From NCBI RefSeq assembly GCF_900142535.1, contig NZ_FRBE01000014.1, positions 1 to 64,000 on the forward strand: 64,000 nucleotides of DNA. The letters are read 5' to 3'. Under the pieces are notes generated by a model. The model was not told the DNA's origin. It saw only the letters and a list, made by a program, of their open reading frames with translations, and searched no databases. This document shows positions 44,177 through 53,380 of this stretch, one piece after another. The translations under genes were made by a program, and so were the position numbers. This stretch comes from Fibrobacter sp. UWEL (GTDB lineage Bacteria > Fibrobacterota > Fibrobacteria > Fibrobacterales > Fibrobacteraceae). Numbering within the stretch: position 1 is the stretch's first letter; the number at the start of each line of letters is the position of its first letter.

Positions 44177-44854
44177 CTAGGACTTCTTGAATTGACCCAG
44201 CCAGCGGTTTACGACAGTATCGACAATATACTTCATGGCCTGTTCCTTCAGATTCTTCTTTTCTTCTTCAGAAACAAAACGGCTCATGGAAAATTCTAGC
44301 GGAACAATCTCTCCGCCACTCTGGAGGGAAACATCCAGCTTTCCTGTAAAGTACAAGGTGTCCACTTTCATCAGGTGGAATAGACTTCCGTCAATAGGCA
44401 TGATGGCCTGGACTTGAATTTGATTCTGGCCCGGAACTAACAGCACGGAATCCTTCAGATCTACCGGGAGGGTAGCGATGGTATCCAACTTCATGACCGC
44501 TTTCAGGTCCTTGATCCACAAGGTGTCCTTATGGGTGCTCTGGGCAGAAAGGGTAGCGGTCAGGAACACGCGGCCAATCTCTTGATCAATGAGGCCCTGG
44601 GTCAGATTCTTCACGAATTCAAGAACCTTCGGGTCGGGGAGGAAGCCGTTACTCTTGGGGAATAGATTGGGATAAATCATGACAGAATCCAGGGCCACAC
44701 CCTGGAAATCCAGCTTAGTATGCTGAATAATATCCGCAGCAGAAAGCTTGCGGACTACTGCACAGCTGCAGAGGCTTGCAGCAAAAATTGCCAGCAGTGC
44801 AACTCCTGCGAACTTCATGTATGTCTTTTTTAATACAGAACGATCAATACTCAT
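44177..44854 (-). CDS. small lipoprotein of unknown function
   Basis: A 225-residue protein with N-terminal signal and lipobox (LLAIFAASLCSC). The start could be ATG 44854 or ATG 44818; the latter gives a more typical lipoprotein signal (MKFAGVALLAIF). The mature part is beta-rich with alternating hydrophobics (DTLYFTGKLDVSL), reminiscent of LEA14-like or lipid-binding folds, but no family is recognised. The C-terminus is a basic helix. Probably sits in the envelope; may be co-transcribed with the M3 peptidase 33 bases downstream. Confidence 0.72.
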   Translation of the reverse strand: MSIDRSVLKKTYMKFAGVALLAIFAASLCSCAVVRKLSAADIIQHTKLDFQGVALDSVMIYPNLFPKSNGFLPDPKVLEFVKNLTQGLIDQEIGRVFLTATLSAQSTHKDTLWIKDLKAVMKLDTIATLPVDLKDSVLLVPGQNQIQVQAIMPIDGSLFHLMKVDTLYFTGKLDVSLQSGGEIVPLEFSMSRFVSEEEKKNLKEQAMKYIVDTVVNRWLGQFKKS

Positions 44855-44911
44855 GGTATATCTTATATCGTAAGTTTTATCCAAACTGCAAATATAAAAA
44901 TTTCCAGTAAC

Positions 44912-44946
44912 AAAAAATCCAGCCTAAAAAAGGGCTAGATTTTTTT
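44912..44946 (-). terminator. terminator downstream of purF
   Basis: A stem of AAAATCCAGCC with GGCTAGATTTT (one C-A mismatch) around 44914-44942, flanked by A and T runs so that it can act on both strands. It ends the leftward purF transcript. Confidence 0.75.
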
Positions 44947-44959
44947 GTGTCTTGAAATC

Positions 44960-45018
44960 AAGATCCTCGAGCATAGCCGAGGGGCGAAAACGCCGAAGGT
45001 GGCTGAGCTTGTCGAAGC
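44960..45018. repeat. intergenic repeat of the GCTTCGACAAGCTCAGC type
   Basis: Starting one base after the purF stop on the minus strand, the sequence reads GCTTCGACAAGCTCAGCCAC, then two GC-rich inverted elements (GGCGTTTTCGCC; CCTCGG with CCGAGG). This motif is a dispersed intergenic repeat known from many bacterial genomes. It abuts the stop codon, so insertion next to the coding end is likely. Confidence 0.65.
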
Positions 45019-46482
45019 CTACTTCTTGTCTTCTTCAGCGTGGCAGGGGCAATGATAGCAATCGCCGGTTTCTGCGTAGTCCTTACCGGTCCAGCAGAAA
45101 GTGCACAGCTGATCTTCCGGAAGACCGATGGCCTGGATCAAGTCGTCGATGCGCTGGAATGCCAGAGTAGTCAGGTTCAGGTTGCGACGGATGTAGTCCA
45201 CCATTTCCTTGTATTCCGGGGAATCCGGATTGGTATACTTGTCCAGATCTGCATTTTCGCCTTCCTTTTCGCGAATGTAACGACGAGTGATCAGGTCGTA
45301 CACGCTCTTGGAACGGGAGAAGTTGATGAACTTACAGGGATAGACCAGGGGAGGGCAGGCAATACGCATATGGGTTTCCTTACAGCCCATAGAGTAGAGC
45401 TTTTCAGCCTGCTTACCCAGCTGTGTACCGCGGACAATGGAGTCGTCGCAGAATACCAGGCGCTTGTTGTCGATGAGGCCCGGAATAGGAATGAGCTTCA
45501 TGGATGCAACGTGTTCACGCTGACGCTGGTCCTGAGGCATAAAGGAGCGTGCCCAGGTCGGAGTGTACTTCACAAACGGACGTGCGAACTTGATGCCTGC
45601 TTCGTGAGCGTAGCCGAGAGCATGAGAGGTACCGGAGTCGGGGATACCGCAAGCAGCGTCGGCTTCTGTGGGGGTGCGCTTTGCAAGTGCGGAACCGCAG
45701 CGGTAGCGGGTCATTTCCACATTGCGGCCTTCGTAGGCAGATGCCGGATAGCCGTAGTAAACCCACAGGAAGGAGCAGATTGCCATCTTCTTGCCCGGTT
45801 CAACCAGAGTGTTGATTCCATCCGGGGTCAGTTCAGCGATTTCGCCGGGACCCAGGTCACGAACGTGGTTGTAGCCCAGGTTGGGGAGAGCGCAGCTTTC
45901 CTGAACGGCGATCATGGCGCCATCCTTCTGGCCGATCACGATAGGAGTACGGCCCCACTTGTCGCGGGAGGCGTAGAACTTGCCGGTGCTGTCCATGACG
46001 AGAACAGAGCAGCTACCCTTGATCTTCTGCTGAACGTAGTTCAAGCCTTCCACGATGGAATTCTGGGTGGCGATTAAAGCGGAAACCACTTCGGTAGGAC
46101 CAACCATACCGCTGGTGGTAGAATACTGCAGCTGCATGCAGTTGTTCTGGAACAGTTCGTTCTTCAAGTCTTCGATGTTGGAGATGAGGCCCACGGTCAC
46201 CAGGGCGAAAGTGCCCAGCTTGCAGGTCATCACCAGCGGCTGCGGATCAGTATCAGAAATGACTCCCAGGCCCACGTTGCCGGCGAAAGTTGCCAGGTCG
46301 TGTTCGAACTTGCTGCGGAACGGAGTGTTCTGGATGTTGTGAATGGAACGATGGAAATTGCCATCGGCCTTCAGAACAGCCATACCGCCGCGGTGAGTGC
46401 CCAGGTGAGAATGATAGTCGGTTCCGAAGAAAAGATCGGTTACGCAATCCTTCTTGGAAATAACGCCACAAAAGCCGCCCAT
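45019..46482 (-). CDS. purF: amidophosphoribosyltransferase-like (PurF variant)
   Basis: A 487-residue protein with the N-terminal glutamine amidotransferase fold (YHSHLGTHRGGMAVL, GNVGLGVISDTDPQPL) and the C-terminal phosphoribosyltransferase loop (NKRLVFCDDSIVRGTQ). It catalyses the first committed step of purine synthesis, PRPP plus glutamine to phosphoribosylamine. In standard PurF the catalytic Cys directly follows the start Met or a propeptide; here the N-terminus is MGGFCGV, so Cys5 aligns with the nucleophile and a four-residue leader would have to be removed. The C-terminus has a Cys-rich tail (CTFCWTGKDYAETGDCYHCPCH). It belongs to a diverged PurF subgroup I also recall from Bacteroidetes, where the Cys is sometimes lacking. 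Confidence 0.85.
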   Translation of the reverse strand: MGGFCGVISKKDCVTDLFFGTDYHSHLGTHRGGMAVLKADGNFHRSIHNIQNTPFRSKFEHDLATFAGNVGLGVISDTDPQPLVMTCKLGTFALVTVGLISNIEDLKNELFQNNCMQLQYSTTSGMVGPTEVVSALIATQNSIVEGLNYVQQKIKGSCSVLVMDSTGKFYASRDKWGRTPIVIGQKDGAMIAVQESCALPNLGYNHVRDLGPGEIAELTPDGINTLVEPGKKMAICSFLWVYYGYPASAYEGRNVEMTRYRCGSALAKRTPTEADAACGIPDSGTSHALGYAHEAGIKFARPFVKYTPTWARSFMPQDQRQREHVASMKLIPIPGLIDNKRLVFCDDSIVRGTQLGKQAEKLYSMGCKETHMRIACPPLVYPCKFINFSRSKSVYDLITRRYIREKEGENADLDKYTNPDSPEYKEMVDYIRRNLNLTTLAFQRIDDLIQAIGLPEDQLCTFCWTGKDYAETGDCYHCPCHAEEDKK

Positions 46483-46767
46483 ATAGACTCCTTAAAAATG
46501 GGATTTAGTACGGCAAATTTAGAAATCTTATAGAAAAAACAAGTCACTGGATATAAGATTAAGAAATAAATAAGCCTTAACTGACTCCCCTTTTTTTTAT
46601 AAACGCAAGACTGCCGATAATGCGGATTATGTAAACTAAAGTCTAGAAATAAAATCTTGCACTGTTTTCCGTGTTTGAAATTTTTGCAAAACCTTCTGCA
46701 TTGCGACCTGTAATATTGTGTGATACGCAAAATATCTTTATAAAAAATTTAGTATGGAGACATAAAG
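46483..46767. other. intergenic region between divergent purF and GH43 genes
   Basis: About 285 AT-rich bases holding the promoters of both genes. No small gene, strong hairpin or regulator site could be identified with confidence. The GH43 ribosome site is GGAGA just before 46768. Confidence 0.5.
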
Positions 46768-48894
46768 ATGTTTGGAAAAATCGTAACGATTTCTTCTGTT
46801 TTGGCATGCGCCGCTTTTGCGCAGATGCCTATCATTACCACGAACTATACGGCAGACCCTGCGCCCGTTGTACATGGCGATACAATCTACCTGTACACGA
46901 CCCATGACGAAGACGATGCGGACGGGTTCGTCATGTATGACTGGCTTCTTCACACGTCCACGGATATGGTGAACTGGACAAGCCATGGTGCCGTCGCTGG
47001 CTTGACGGACATCAAGTGGAGTACAAGAACCAACGGAGCCTGGGCCGAACAGGTGGTATTTCGCAACGGAAAATGGTACATGTACGTTCCTATTCACGGA
47101 AACGGAATATCCGTTCTGGTGGCTGACAACCCCTATGGTCCTTTTACGGATCCTCTGAATAAGGCTCTGGTCTGGCAGCGTGAGCACTGGAACGATATTG
47201 ACCCGACCGTTTGGATTGATGATGACGGCCAGGCCTATATGTATTGGGGAAATCCGGATTTGTACATGATCAAGCTGAATGAAGATATGATCAGTACCAG
47301 TGGTTCCATCGTAACGCACCCCAAGATCAAGGATTACCAGGAAGGCCCCTGGTTCTACAAGCGTGGAAGCCATTACTATATGTCTTTTGCCTCCACATGC
47401 TGTGCCGAAGGTATCGGTTACGCCATGAGCGACTCCCCCACGGGTCCTTGGACTTACAAGGGCGATGTGATGCCCCATTCTTCCCGCAGTAACGGAAACC
47501 ACCCGGGTATTGTGGATTATAAGGGCCATTCTTACGTTTTTGGCCATCATTATGAACTTTGGCGCATGAAATCTAACAAGATGGGCCTGAAATTTGAGCA
47601 TAAGGAACGTCGCTCCGTTGGTGTATCCGAAATGACTTACAATGCAGACGGTACCATCCAGAAAATTGACTGGTGGCCGGATAATGGCGTGGCCCAGCTG
47701 GAGGATTTTGACCCTTACAAGCGCATCGAGGCAGAAACCATGTCCTGGGGCGAAGATGTGAAGGTCCGCAAGGGCAGTACGCCGGGCAATACAATCCTTA
47801 CAAAGATTGGCGACGGAAAGTATACCAAGATTAGTGGCGTAGATTTTGGTGACGCTGGCGCGGAAACATTCTCCGCATCCGTTCTGTCTGTAAAGAAGGC
47901 TTCTTCTGTGACTGTCCGCTTAGATAAGGTTGATGGTGAAATCATTGCCAAGGCAGAATTTACCGCAGATGGTCTGGTGACGGTTCCTGCTTCTGGTGCA
48001 GTGGGATTGCACGATGTATTCTTTGTATTCGCCGGCGATTTCGAGGCTGACTACTGGGAATTTGAAAACAGCGCAACTGCCGTTCCCCAAGGCCCATTCT
48101 GCAAGGAATTGCTTACCAATCCCGAAGCCAAGTGCAGCCTGCCTGTTGTGGGCGCAAAGGTCGAAGGCGCAAAGAACTTCATCGACTTCGAGAATTATGA
48201 CGTAGGCGGCTCCAGCAAGGCCTACTACGACATGGACGTAGAAAACCAGGGTGGCGAATACCGCGAAGACCGCGTGGACATCGTAGCCATGAAGGACGCC
48301 AACGGCGACGGCTATGCTGTGGGCTACACCAAGAAGGGCGAATGGCTGGAATATACCGTTGACGTTCAGGCAGAAGGTATCCTCCCCTACGAGCTTTCCT
48401 ATGCCACAGGCATGGATAATGGCAGCGTGCTGCTCTTTATGGATGGCAAGCAGATTACGGATGAAATTGCCCTAACGGGAACTGGCGACTGGGATACTTA
48501 TGCAACCGTAAAGGGGAAAACCTCTGAAAAACTGACCAAGGGCGAGCATGTCTTTAAGGTTCTGGTCACCAGCGATTACGTGAACCTGGACTGGATTGTC
48601 TTTGGTGAAAGCGAAAAGAGTGCCCTGGAAATGCGAAATGTTGTTGACGAGCCTATAGACTCCATCAAGACGAATATTGAAGTTCGGTTCCCTGGGAAAA
48701 ATGCGATTGTATTCTCTAATAATAGTGTTGAATACAAGGTTTTTGACCTGATGGGGCATCAGCTGGGTGTAATCCGCCAGAATGGTGAAATTTCCATAAC
48801 GGATCTTAAGACGGAATTGAAAAACGCAGGATTCCACAACGGGATTTACCTCATTCGAACTTCTGCTGGAAAGTCTTTTAAAATTAATTTCTAG
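46768..48894 (+). CDS. secreted GH43 arabinofuranosidase/xylosidase-like enzyme with two CBM6-like modules
   Basis: A 708-residue protein. Signal peptide at residues 1-18. GH43 five-bladed propeller at about 20-310: Asp30 in NYTADPAPV is the likely base, Asp145 in WNDIDPTVW the modulator and Glu192 in QEGPWFY the acid. A CBM6-like module at about 316-435 (RIEAETMSWGEDV) and a second at about 470-612 (FIDFENYDVGG) follow. The last roughly 75 residues resemble a T9SS-type sorting tail (VEYKVFDLMGHQLG, HNGIYLIRTSAGKSFKINF). Probably removes arabinose or xylose side groups from hemicellulose at the cell surface. Single gene with a strong terminator. Confidence 0.88.
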   Translation: MFGKIVTISSVLACAAFAQMPIITTNYTADPAPVVHGDTIYLYTTHDEDDADGFVMYDWLLHTSTDMVNWTSHGAVAGLTDIKWSTRTNGAWAEQVVFRNGKWYMYVPIHGNGISVLVADNPYGPFTDPLNKALVWQREHWNDIDPTVWIDDDGQAYMYWGNPDLYMIKLNEDMISTSGSIVTHPKIKDYQEGPWFYKRGSHYYMSFASTCCAEGIGYAMSDSPTGPWTYKGDVMPHSSRSNGNHPGIVDYKGHSYVFGHHYELWRMKSNKMGLKFEHKERRSVGVSEMTYNADGTIQKIDWWPDNGVAQLEDFDPYKRIEAETMSWGEDVKVRKGSTPGNTILTKIGDGKYTKISGVDFGDAGAETFSASVLSVKKASSVTVRLDKVDGEIIAKAEFTADGLVTVPASGAVGLHDVFFVFAGDFEADYWEFENSATAVPQGPFCKELLTNPEAKCSLPVVGAKVEGAKNFIDFENYDVGGSSKAYYDMDVENQGGEYREDRVDIVAMKDANGDGYAVGYTKKGEWLEYTVDVQAEGILPYELSYATGMDNGSVLLFMDGKQITDEIALTGTGDWDTYATVKGKTSEKLTKGEHVFKVLVTSDYVNLDWIVFGESEKSALEMRNVVDEPIDSIKTNIEVRFPGKNAIVFSNNSVEYKVFDLMGHQLGVIRQNGEISITDLKTELKNAGFHNGIYLIRTSAGKSFKINF

Positions 48895-48977
48895 TGAGAA
48901 AAGAACCCCGCCGCGTCCGACGAGGTTCCTTACTGAAAGTTGCTATCGATTTATATAGCAAAAACCGACGTTCGCCG

Positions 48978-49015
48978 GTGCGTATGGAAATGTAGAATCC
49001 CATACGCACTTTTTT
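48978..49015 (+). terminator. terminator after the GH43-CBM6 gene
   Basis: Stem GTGCGTATGG (48978-48987) with CCATACGCAC (49000-49009), then six T residues. Confidence 0.9.
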
Positions 49016-49101
49016 CGTTTCAGGACGATCTTTGATAACTATGGGTTGCAAAATGAACAAAAATGCAACTTCTGTTTGCAAAATGACCTATTTTCCCGGG
49101 T

Positions 49102-49152
49102 TGTTCAAATTGAAACACATTCCTGGGATTTTGGAATTGGCACGTTTTTTGC
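49102..49152 (+). promoter_or_regulatory. sigma-54-type promoter upstream of grpE
   Basis: TGGCAC (49138-49143), five bases, TTGC (49149-49152) matches the -24/-12 consensus exactly. About 20 bases upstream a near-palindrome TGTTCAAATTGAAACA (49102-49117) may bind a regulator. No CIRCE element is visible. Confidence 0.75.
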
Positions 49153-49216
49153 GAAATAAACGGCGAAAATTAACAAAATGGGGCTTTGACCCGATAAATA
49201 CACAAGGAATTATTAA

Positions 49217-49861
49217 ATGGCTGACGAAAATTTGCAGGAACCCACCGCCGAAGAACGCGCAAAGTTTGAACAGGATCTGGAGAACGTAATGAAGGAAGCT
49301 GCCAAGGCTGAACAGGCCGAGGCTGCCCAGGACTCCCCCGCTGACGCTGCTGTAGATGCTTCTGCTACCGCAGATCAGGCTGAACCCGCTCCCGAATCCA
49401 CCGAATCTGCCGAAGATGTCCTGAAGGCTGAACTGGCTGCCGCCAACGACCGTAACCTGCGTTTGATGGCTGAATTCGACAATTTCCGTCGCCGTAGCGC
49501 CCGTGAACAGCTTGATATTATCGAAACTGCCAACGGTAAGCTCCTGGAAAAGCTTTCTGAAGTTCTGGACAATTTCGAACGAGCTTTCGCCGCAGAAAAC
49601 AAGGCCAAGGATTTGGACACCTTCGAAAAGGGTATGCAGATGATTCACGATCAGTTCGCCAAGGTTTTGACCGATGCTGGTCTCGAACAGCTGGATCCCA
49701 CTGGTGAAGAATTTGACCCCAATTGCCACGAAGCACTCATGCAGCAGCCTTCCGAAGAAGTTCCGGAAAATCACGTGGTGACTGTATTCATGAAGGGTTA
49801 CAAGCTGAAAAACAAGATCCTGAAGCCCGCTAAGGTGATTGTTTCATCTGGTAAACTTTAA
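49217..49861 (+). CDS. grpE: nucleotide exchange factor GrpE
   Basis: A 214-residue protein. An acidic Ala/Glu-rich N-terminus (1-70) leads into the GrpE coiled coil (LKAELAAANDRNLRLMAEFDNFRRRSARE) and the C-terminal beta domain ending KPAKVIVSSG. It promotes ADP release from DnaK. It begins the chaperone cluster and is followed after 125 bases by dnaK, which has its own promoter. Start ATG follows the weak site AAGGAA. Confidence 0.95.
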   Translation: MADENLQEPTAEERAKFEQDLENVMKEAAKAEQAEAAQDSPADAAVDASATADQAEPAPESTESAEDVLKAELAAANDRNLRLMAEFDNFRRRSAREQLDIIETANGKLLEKLSEVLDNFERAFAAENKAKDLDTFEKGMQMIHDQFAKVLTDAGLEQLDPTGEEFDPNCHEALMQQPSEEVPENHVVTVFMKGYKLKNKILKPAKVIVSSGKL

Positions 49862-49868
49862 TAGGATT

Positions 49869-49910
49869 TGTTTCAAAATAAAACGATTTACTGTTTGGCA
49901 CGGGATTTGC
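49869..49910 (+). promoter_or_regulatory. sigma-54-type promoter upstream of dnaK
   Basis: TGGCAC (49896-49901), five bases, TTGC (49907-49910) again matches the -24/-12 consensus. The upstream motif TGTTTCAAAATAAAAC (49869-49884) resembles the one before grpE. The dnaK start lies about 75 bases downstream. Confidence 0.75.
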
Positions 49911-49986
49911 TTTAAAAGTTGCGAAACAGAAAAATGGCCTAGATAAGATTGAAACGGCCCCAAGATATTAAATAGGAGACTCAAAA

Positions 49987-51888
49987 ATGAGCAAGATTAT
50001 TGGTATTGACCTCGGTACAACTAACAGCTGCGTTTCCGTTATGGAAGGTGGCAAGCCGGTAGTGATCGCTAACGCAGAAGGCTTCCGCACTACCCCGTCT
50101 ATCGTTGCTTTCGGCAAGAACGGCGAACGTCTGGTTGGCCACGTTGCTAAGCGCCAGGCTATCACCAACCCCGAAAAGACTATCTACTCCATCAAGCGTT
50201 TCATGGGCCGCTCTGCTGGCGAATGCTCCGCTGTAGAAAAGAACATGCCCTACCATCTGGTTGGTGCAGGTTCCGATCCTATCCGCGTTCAGATCGACGA
50301 CAAGCAGTTCGCTCCTCCTGAAATTTCTGCAGCAGTTCTTCAGACCATGAAGAAGATTGCCGAAGACTACCTGGGCGAAACCGTTTCCCAGGCTGTGATT
50401 ACTGTTCCGGCATACTTCAACGATGCTCAGCGTCAGGCTACTAAGGACGCTGGTAAGATCGCTGGCCTCGAAGTTCTCCGTATCGTGAACGAACCGACCG
50501 CTGCTGCACTCGCCTACGGCCTTGACTCCAAGAAGAGCGAAAAGGTTGCCGTTTATGACCTTGGTGGTGGTACCTTCGATATCTCCATCCTGGAAATCGA
50601 CGACGGTATGTTCTCTGTGAAGTCCACCAACGGCGACACCATGCTGGGTGGTGACAACTTCGACGAAGTGATCATCGACTGGATCAACGACGAATTCAAG
50701 AAGGAAAATCCCTCCATCGACCTGAAGAAGGACAAGATGGCTCTCCAGCGTTTGAAGGACGCTGCTGAAAAGGCAAAGATTGACCTTTCCGCTACTACTT
50801 CTACCAACATCAACCTCCCCTTCATCACCGCTGATGCAACTGGCCCCAAGCACTTGGACCTGACTCTCAGCCGTGCAAAGTTCGATCAGCTGACCGCTCA
50901 CCTGGTGGAACGTTCCATGGAACCCTGCCGCAAGGCTCTCGCAGACTCCGGCCTCAGCCTGTCTGAAATCGATGAAGTGATCCTGGTTGGTGGTTCTACC
51001 CGTATTCCGGCCGTTCAGGAAGCTGTTAAGAAGTACTTCGGCAAGGAACCCAACAAGACTGTGAACCCGGATGAAGTTGTGGCTATCGGTGCTGCAGTTC
51101 AGGGCGCAGTTCTTAGCGGCGACTCCGCTGTGAAGGACGTGCTCCTCCTGGACGTGACCCCGCTTTCTCTGGGTATCGAAACTCTCGGTGGCGTCATGAC
51201 CAAGCTCATCGACCGTAACACCACTATCCCCACCAAGAAGAGCCAGGTGTTCTCTACCGCCGAAGACAACCAGCCGGCAGTGACCATCCATGTTCTCCAG
51301 GGCGAACGTGAATTTGCTCGCGACAACCGTACCCTCGGTAAGTTCGACCTCACCGACCTGCCCAAGAAGCCCCGTGGCGTTCCGCAGATCGAAGTGACCT
51401 TCGACATCGACGCTAACGGTATCGTCCACGTTTCCGCTAAGGATAAGGAAACCGGTAAGGAACAGTCCATCAAGATTACTTCCTCCAGTGGCCTTTCCGA
51501 AGACGAAATCAACAAGATGGTTAAGGATGCCGAAGCTAACGCTGCCAAGGATAAGGAACAGCGCGAACTGGTGGACATCAAGAACCAGGCCGAACAGATG
51601 GCTTACCAGGCTGAAGGCCAGATCAAGGAATTCGGCGACAAGCTGCCGGCCGACACCAAGGCTCAGCTGGAAGCTGCTATCCAGGAAATCAAGGACAAGA
51701 AGGACAACGGTACCAAGGAAGAAATCAAGGCCGCTATGGACAAGCTCCAGGGCATGATTAGCTCCATGGCTCAGGCCGCCGGTGCAAACCAGGCTCAGCC
51801 GGGTCCGCAGCCGGGCGCTTCTGAACAGCCCAAGTCCGACAAGAAGAACGACGGCCCCGAAGTCGTTGACGCTGAAGTCGTTGACTAA
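49987..51888 (+). CDS. dnaK: molecular chaperone DnaK (Hsp70)
   Basis: A 633-residue protein of normal length. The ATPase domain carries the family signatures [11 protein letters not shown] (phosphate-binding loop 1), [14 protein letters not shown] and [13 protein letters not shown]; the substrate-binding domain starts near residue 390 with [14 protein letters not shown]. The C-terminal tail is PG/AQ-rich and ends EVVDAEVVD, close to the EEVD-like tail of bacterial Hsp70. Ribosome site TAGGAGA precedes the ATG. It folds proteins with GrpE and DnaJ, both adjacent. Confidence 0.98.
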   Translation: MSKIIGIDLGTTNSCVSVMEGGKPVVIANAEGFRTTPSIVAFGKNGERLVGHVAKRQAITNPEKTIYSIKRFMGRSAGECSAVEKNMPYHLVGAGSDPIRVQIDDKQFAPPEISAAVLQTMKKIAEDYLGETVSQAVITVPAYFNDAQRQATKDAGKIAGLEVLRIVNEPTAAALAYGLDSKKSEKVAVYDLGGGTFDISILEIDDGMFSVKSTNGDTMLGGDNFDEVIIDWINDEFKKENPSIDLKKDKMALQRLKDAAEKAKIDLSATTSTNINLPFITADATGPKHLDLTLSRAKFDQLTAHLVERSMEPCRKALADSGLSLSEIDEVILVGGSTRIPAVQEAVKKYFGKEPNKTVNPDEVVAIGAAVQGAVLSGDSAVKDVLLLDVTPLSLGIETLGGVMTKLIDRNTTIPTKKSQVFSTAEDNQPAVTIHVLQGEREFARDNRTLGKFDLTDLPKKPRGVPQIEVTFDIDANGIVHVSAKDKETGKEQSIKITSSSGLSEDEINKMVKDAEANAAKDKEQRELVDIKNQAEQMAYQAEGQIKEFGDKLPADTKAQLEAAIQEIKDKKDNGTKEEIKAAMDKLQGMISSMAQAAGANQAQPGPQPGASEQPKSDKKNDGPEVVDAEVVD

Positions 51889-51940
51889 TTAAAGTCACCG
51901 TGGGCGCGGGGCTCGCGCCTCCCCCATGGCCAAGCATTTA

Positions 51941-51979
51941 GGATTCGCCCGAAACCGGGCAATCCTTTTTGTGTATAAT
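51941..51979 (+). terminator. dnaK terminator followed by a -10-like element before dnaJ
   Basis: Stem GGATT-GCCCG with CGGGC-AATCC (51941-51965, loop AAAC, one bulged C) and five T residues form a terminator. Right after it TATAAT (51974-51979) is a candidate -10 for dnaJ, 15 bases before its ATG, although no clear -35 is seen. So dnaJ may be transcribed separately from dnaK. Confidence 0.65.
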
Positions 51980-51994
51980 AGTCGCGAGGCAATT

Positions 51995-53140
51995 ATGGCA
52001 GATAAAAGAGATTATTACGAAGTTCTAGGCGTCGGTAAGGACGCAAGTGCTGACGAAATCAAGCACGCTTATAAGAAGCTTGCCATCAAGTACCATCCGG
52101 ACAAGAACCCGGGTGACAAGGAAGCCGAAGAAAAGTTCAAGGAAGCTGCAGAAGCTTACGACGTTCTCTCCAATCCCGAAAAGCGCAAGAACTACGACCA
52201 GTTTGGCTTTAACGCACCTGGTGGCGGTTTCGGCGGTGGCGGATTTGGTGGCGGTGGCTTCGGAAGTTTCGAAGACATCTTCAGCCAGTTTGGCGATATC
52301 TTTGGCGGTGGCTTTGGTTTTGGCGGCGGTCGCGGTGGCCGTGCCCGTAAGGCAGGTCCTCCCCGTGGTAACGACCTTCAGATCAAGGTTGCTCTTAGCT
52401 TTAAGGAAATCTTCGACGGTTGTACCAAGAAGGTTCGCCTGAAGCGTTATACCCCTTGTACCGAATGTAACGGCAAGGGTGGTGAAAATGTTTCTGAATG
52501 TAGCACCTGTCATGGTACCGGTCGTGTACGCCGTGCATCCGGTGGTTTCTTCCAGATGATTTCTGAAAGCGCCTGCCCCACTTGTAATGGTATGGGCGAA
52601 GTGGTTGCAAAACCCTGTTCTGCTTGCCGTGGCGAAGGCCGTGTGCAGGAAACAGAAGAAATCTCCATCAAGATTCCGGCAGGTGTTTCTGAAGGCCAGT
52701 ACTTGAACCTCCGTGGCGAAGGTAACTGCGGTCCTCGTGGCGGTGCCAGCGGCGACTTGCTTGCTGTTGTCACGGAAAAGCCTGATGACTTCTACACCCG
52801 CGAAGGCGATGACCTGCACTGCGAAGTGAAGGTTCCTGTACACCGTCTGGTTCTTGGCGGTACCCAGCGCATTCCTACCCTGGAAGGCGATGAAGTGCAG
52901 ATCAAGATTGCGGCAGGCACTCAGGCTGGTAGCATCTTGCGCCTCCGCGAGCAGGGTCTGTACCCGCTGAACAAGCGTGGCGACCGCGGAAGCCTCTACG
53001 TTGAAATCGGCGTGGACATTCCTAAGGACCTGTCCAAGGAAGAAAAGGAACTTTACCAGAAGCTGGCCGAACTCCGCAAGGACAAGGAAACCGCTCAGGA
53101 AGAGTCTTTCCTGGACAAGATGAAGAATCTGTTCAAGTGA
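51995..53140 (+). CDS. dnaJ: co-chaperone DnaJ (Hsp40)
   Basis: A 381-residue protein from ATG 51995 ([13 protein letters not shown]); the frame upstream crosses the terminator and is not coding. J domain at 1-70 with HPD in [16 protein letters not shown]; Gly/Phe-rich region at about 75-125; four CxxCxGxG zinc repeats at about 150-225 ([36 protein letters not shown]); C-terminal peptide-binding domains. It delivers substrates to DnaK and stimulates its ATPase. Confidence 0.97.
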   Translation: MADKRDYYEVLGVGKDASADEIKHAYKKLAIKYHPDKNPGDKEAEEKFKEAAEAYDVLSNPEKRKNYDQFGFNAPGGGFGGGGFGGGGFGSFEDIFSQFGDIFGGGFGFGGGRGGRARKAGPPRGNDLQIKVALSFKEIFDGCTKKVRLKRYTPCTECNGKGGENVSECSTCHGTGRVRRASGGFFQMISESACPTCNGMGEVVAKPCSACRGEGRVQETEEISIKIPAGVSEGQYLNLRGEGNCGPRGGASGDLLAVVTEKPDDFYTREGDDLHCEVKVPVHRLVLGGTQRIPTLEGDEVQIKIAAGTQAGSILRLREQGLYPLNKRGDRGSLYVEIGVDIPKDLSKEEKELYQKLAELRKDKETAQEESFLDKMKNLFK

Positions 53141-53150
53141 CACCTTTAGG

Positions 53151-53200
53151 TGTCATTCCGAGCGAAGTCCGCTTGTCATTCCGAGCGAAGTCGAGGAATC
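53151..53200. repeat. two copies of the GTCATTCCGAGCGAAGTC dispersed repeat
   Basis: TGTCATTCCGAGCGAAGTC occurs at 53151-53169 and again at 53174-53192, the second continuing with GAGGAATC. This is a dispersed intergenic repeat that also occurs at 55066 and, in a variant form, at 55793. It lies just after dnaJ. Confidence 0.85.
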
Positions 53201-53215
53201 TAAAGCATTAAAATG

Positions 53216-53246
53216 TCCCGAGACCACCATGGTCCCGGGATTTTTT
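53216..53246 (+). terminator. terminator after dnaJ
   Basis: Stem TCCCGAGACCA (53216-53226) with TGGTCCCGGGA (53230-53240), one mismatch, followed by six T residues. Confidence 0.88.
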
Positions 53247-53275
53247 CTATATGAAACAATTTGTTCTATCTACAA

Positions 53276-53298
53276 CGCAAAATGACGTTCATTTTGTG
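53276..53298. promoter_or_regulatory. operator-like inverted repeat upstream of the lipoprotein/radical SAM operon
   Basis: CGCAAAATGA (53276-53285) and TCATTTTGTG (53289-53298) form a 9-of-10 inverted repeat with a 3-base spacer. A second, wider pair GAAACAA (53253) and TTGTTTC (53302) surrounds it. Candidate regulator binding site about 85 bases before the first gene. Confidence 0.5.
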
Positions 53299-53380
53299 AT
53301 TTTGTTTCATTTACTTGCTTTTTTATTCCCACAGGGGTTATAGAAAACTTATTTTATCTTCAAGAGTTAGGAGGTTTCTT

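Noticed and set aside
45040-46077. 345-codon open frame opposite purF
   Set aside because: Reverse-frame artefact; purF has clear family motifs throughout.
49020-49216. CIRCE (HrcA) operator before grpE
   Set aside because: No TTAGCACTC-N9-GAGTGCTAA-like element could be found here or before dnaK.
49088-51429. Long open frames opposite grpE (228 codons) and dnaK (482 codons)
   Set aside because: Shadows of highly biased chaperone genes; the plus-strand proteins are unmistakable.
52025-53143. 372-codon open frame opposite dnaJ
   Set aside because: Thr/Ala-rich reverse image of dnaJ without independent evidence.
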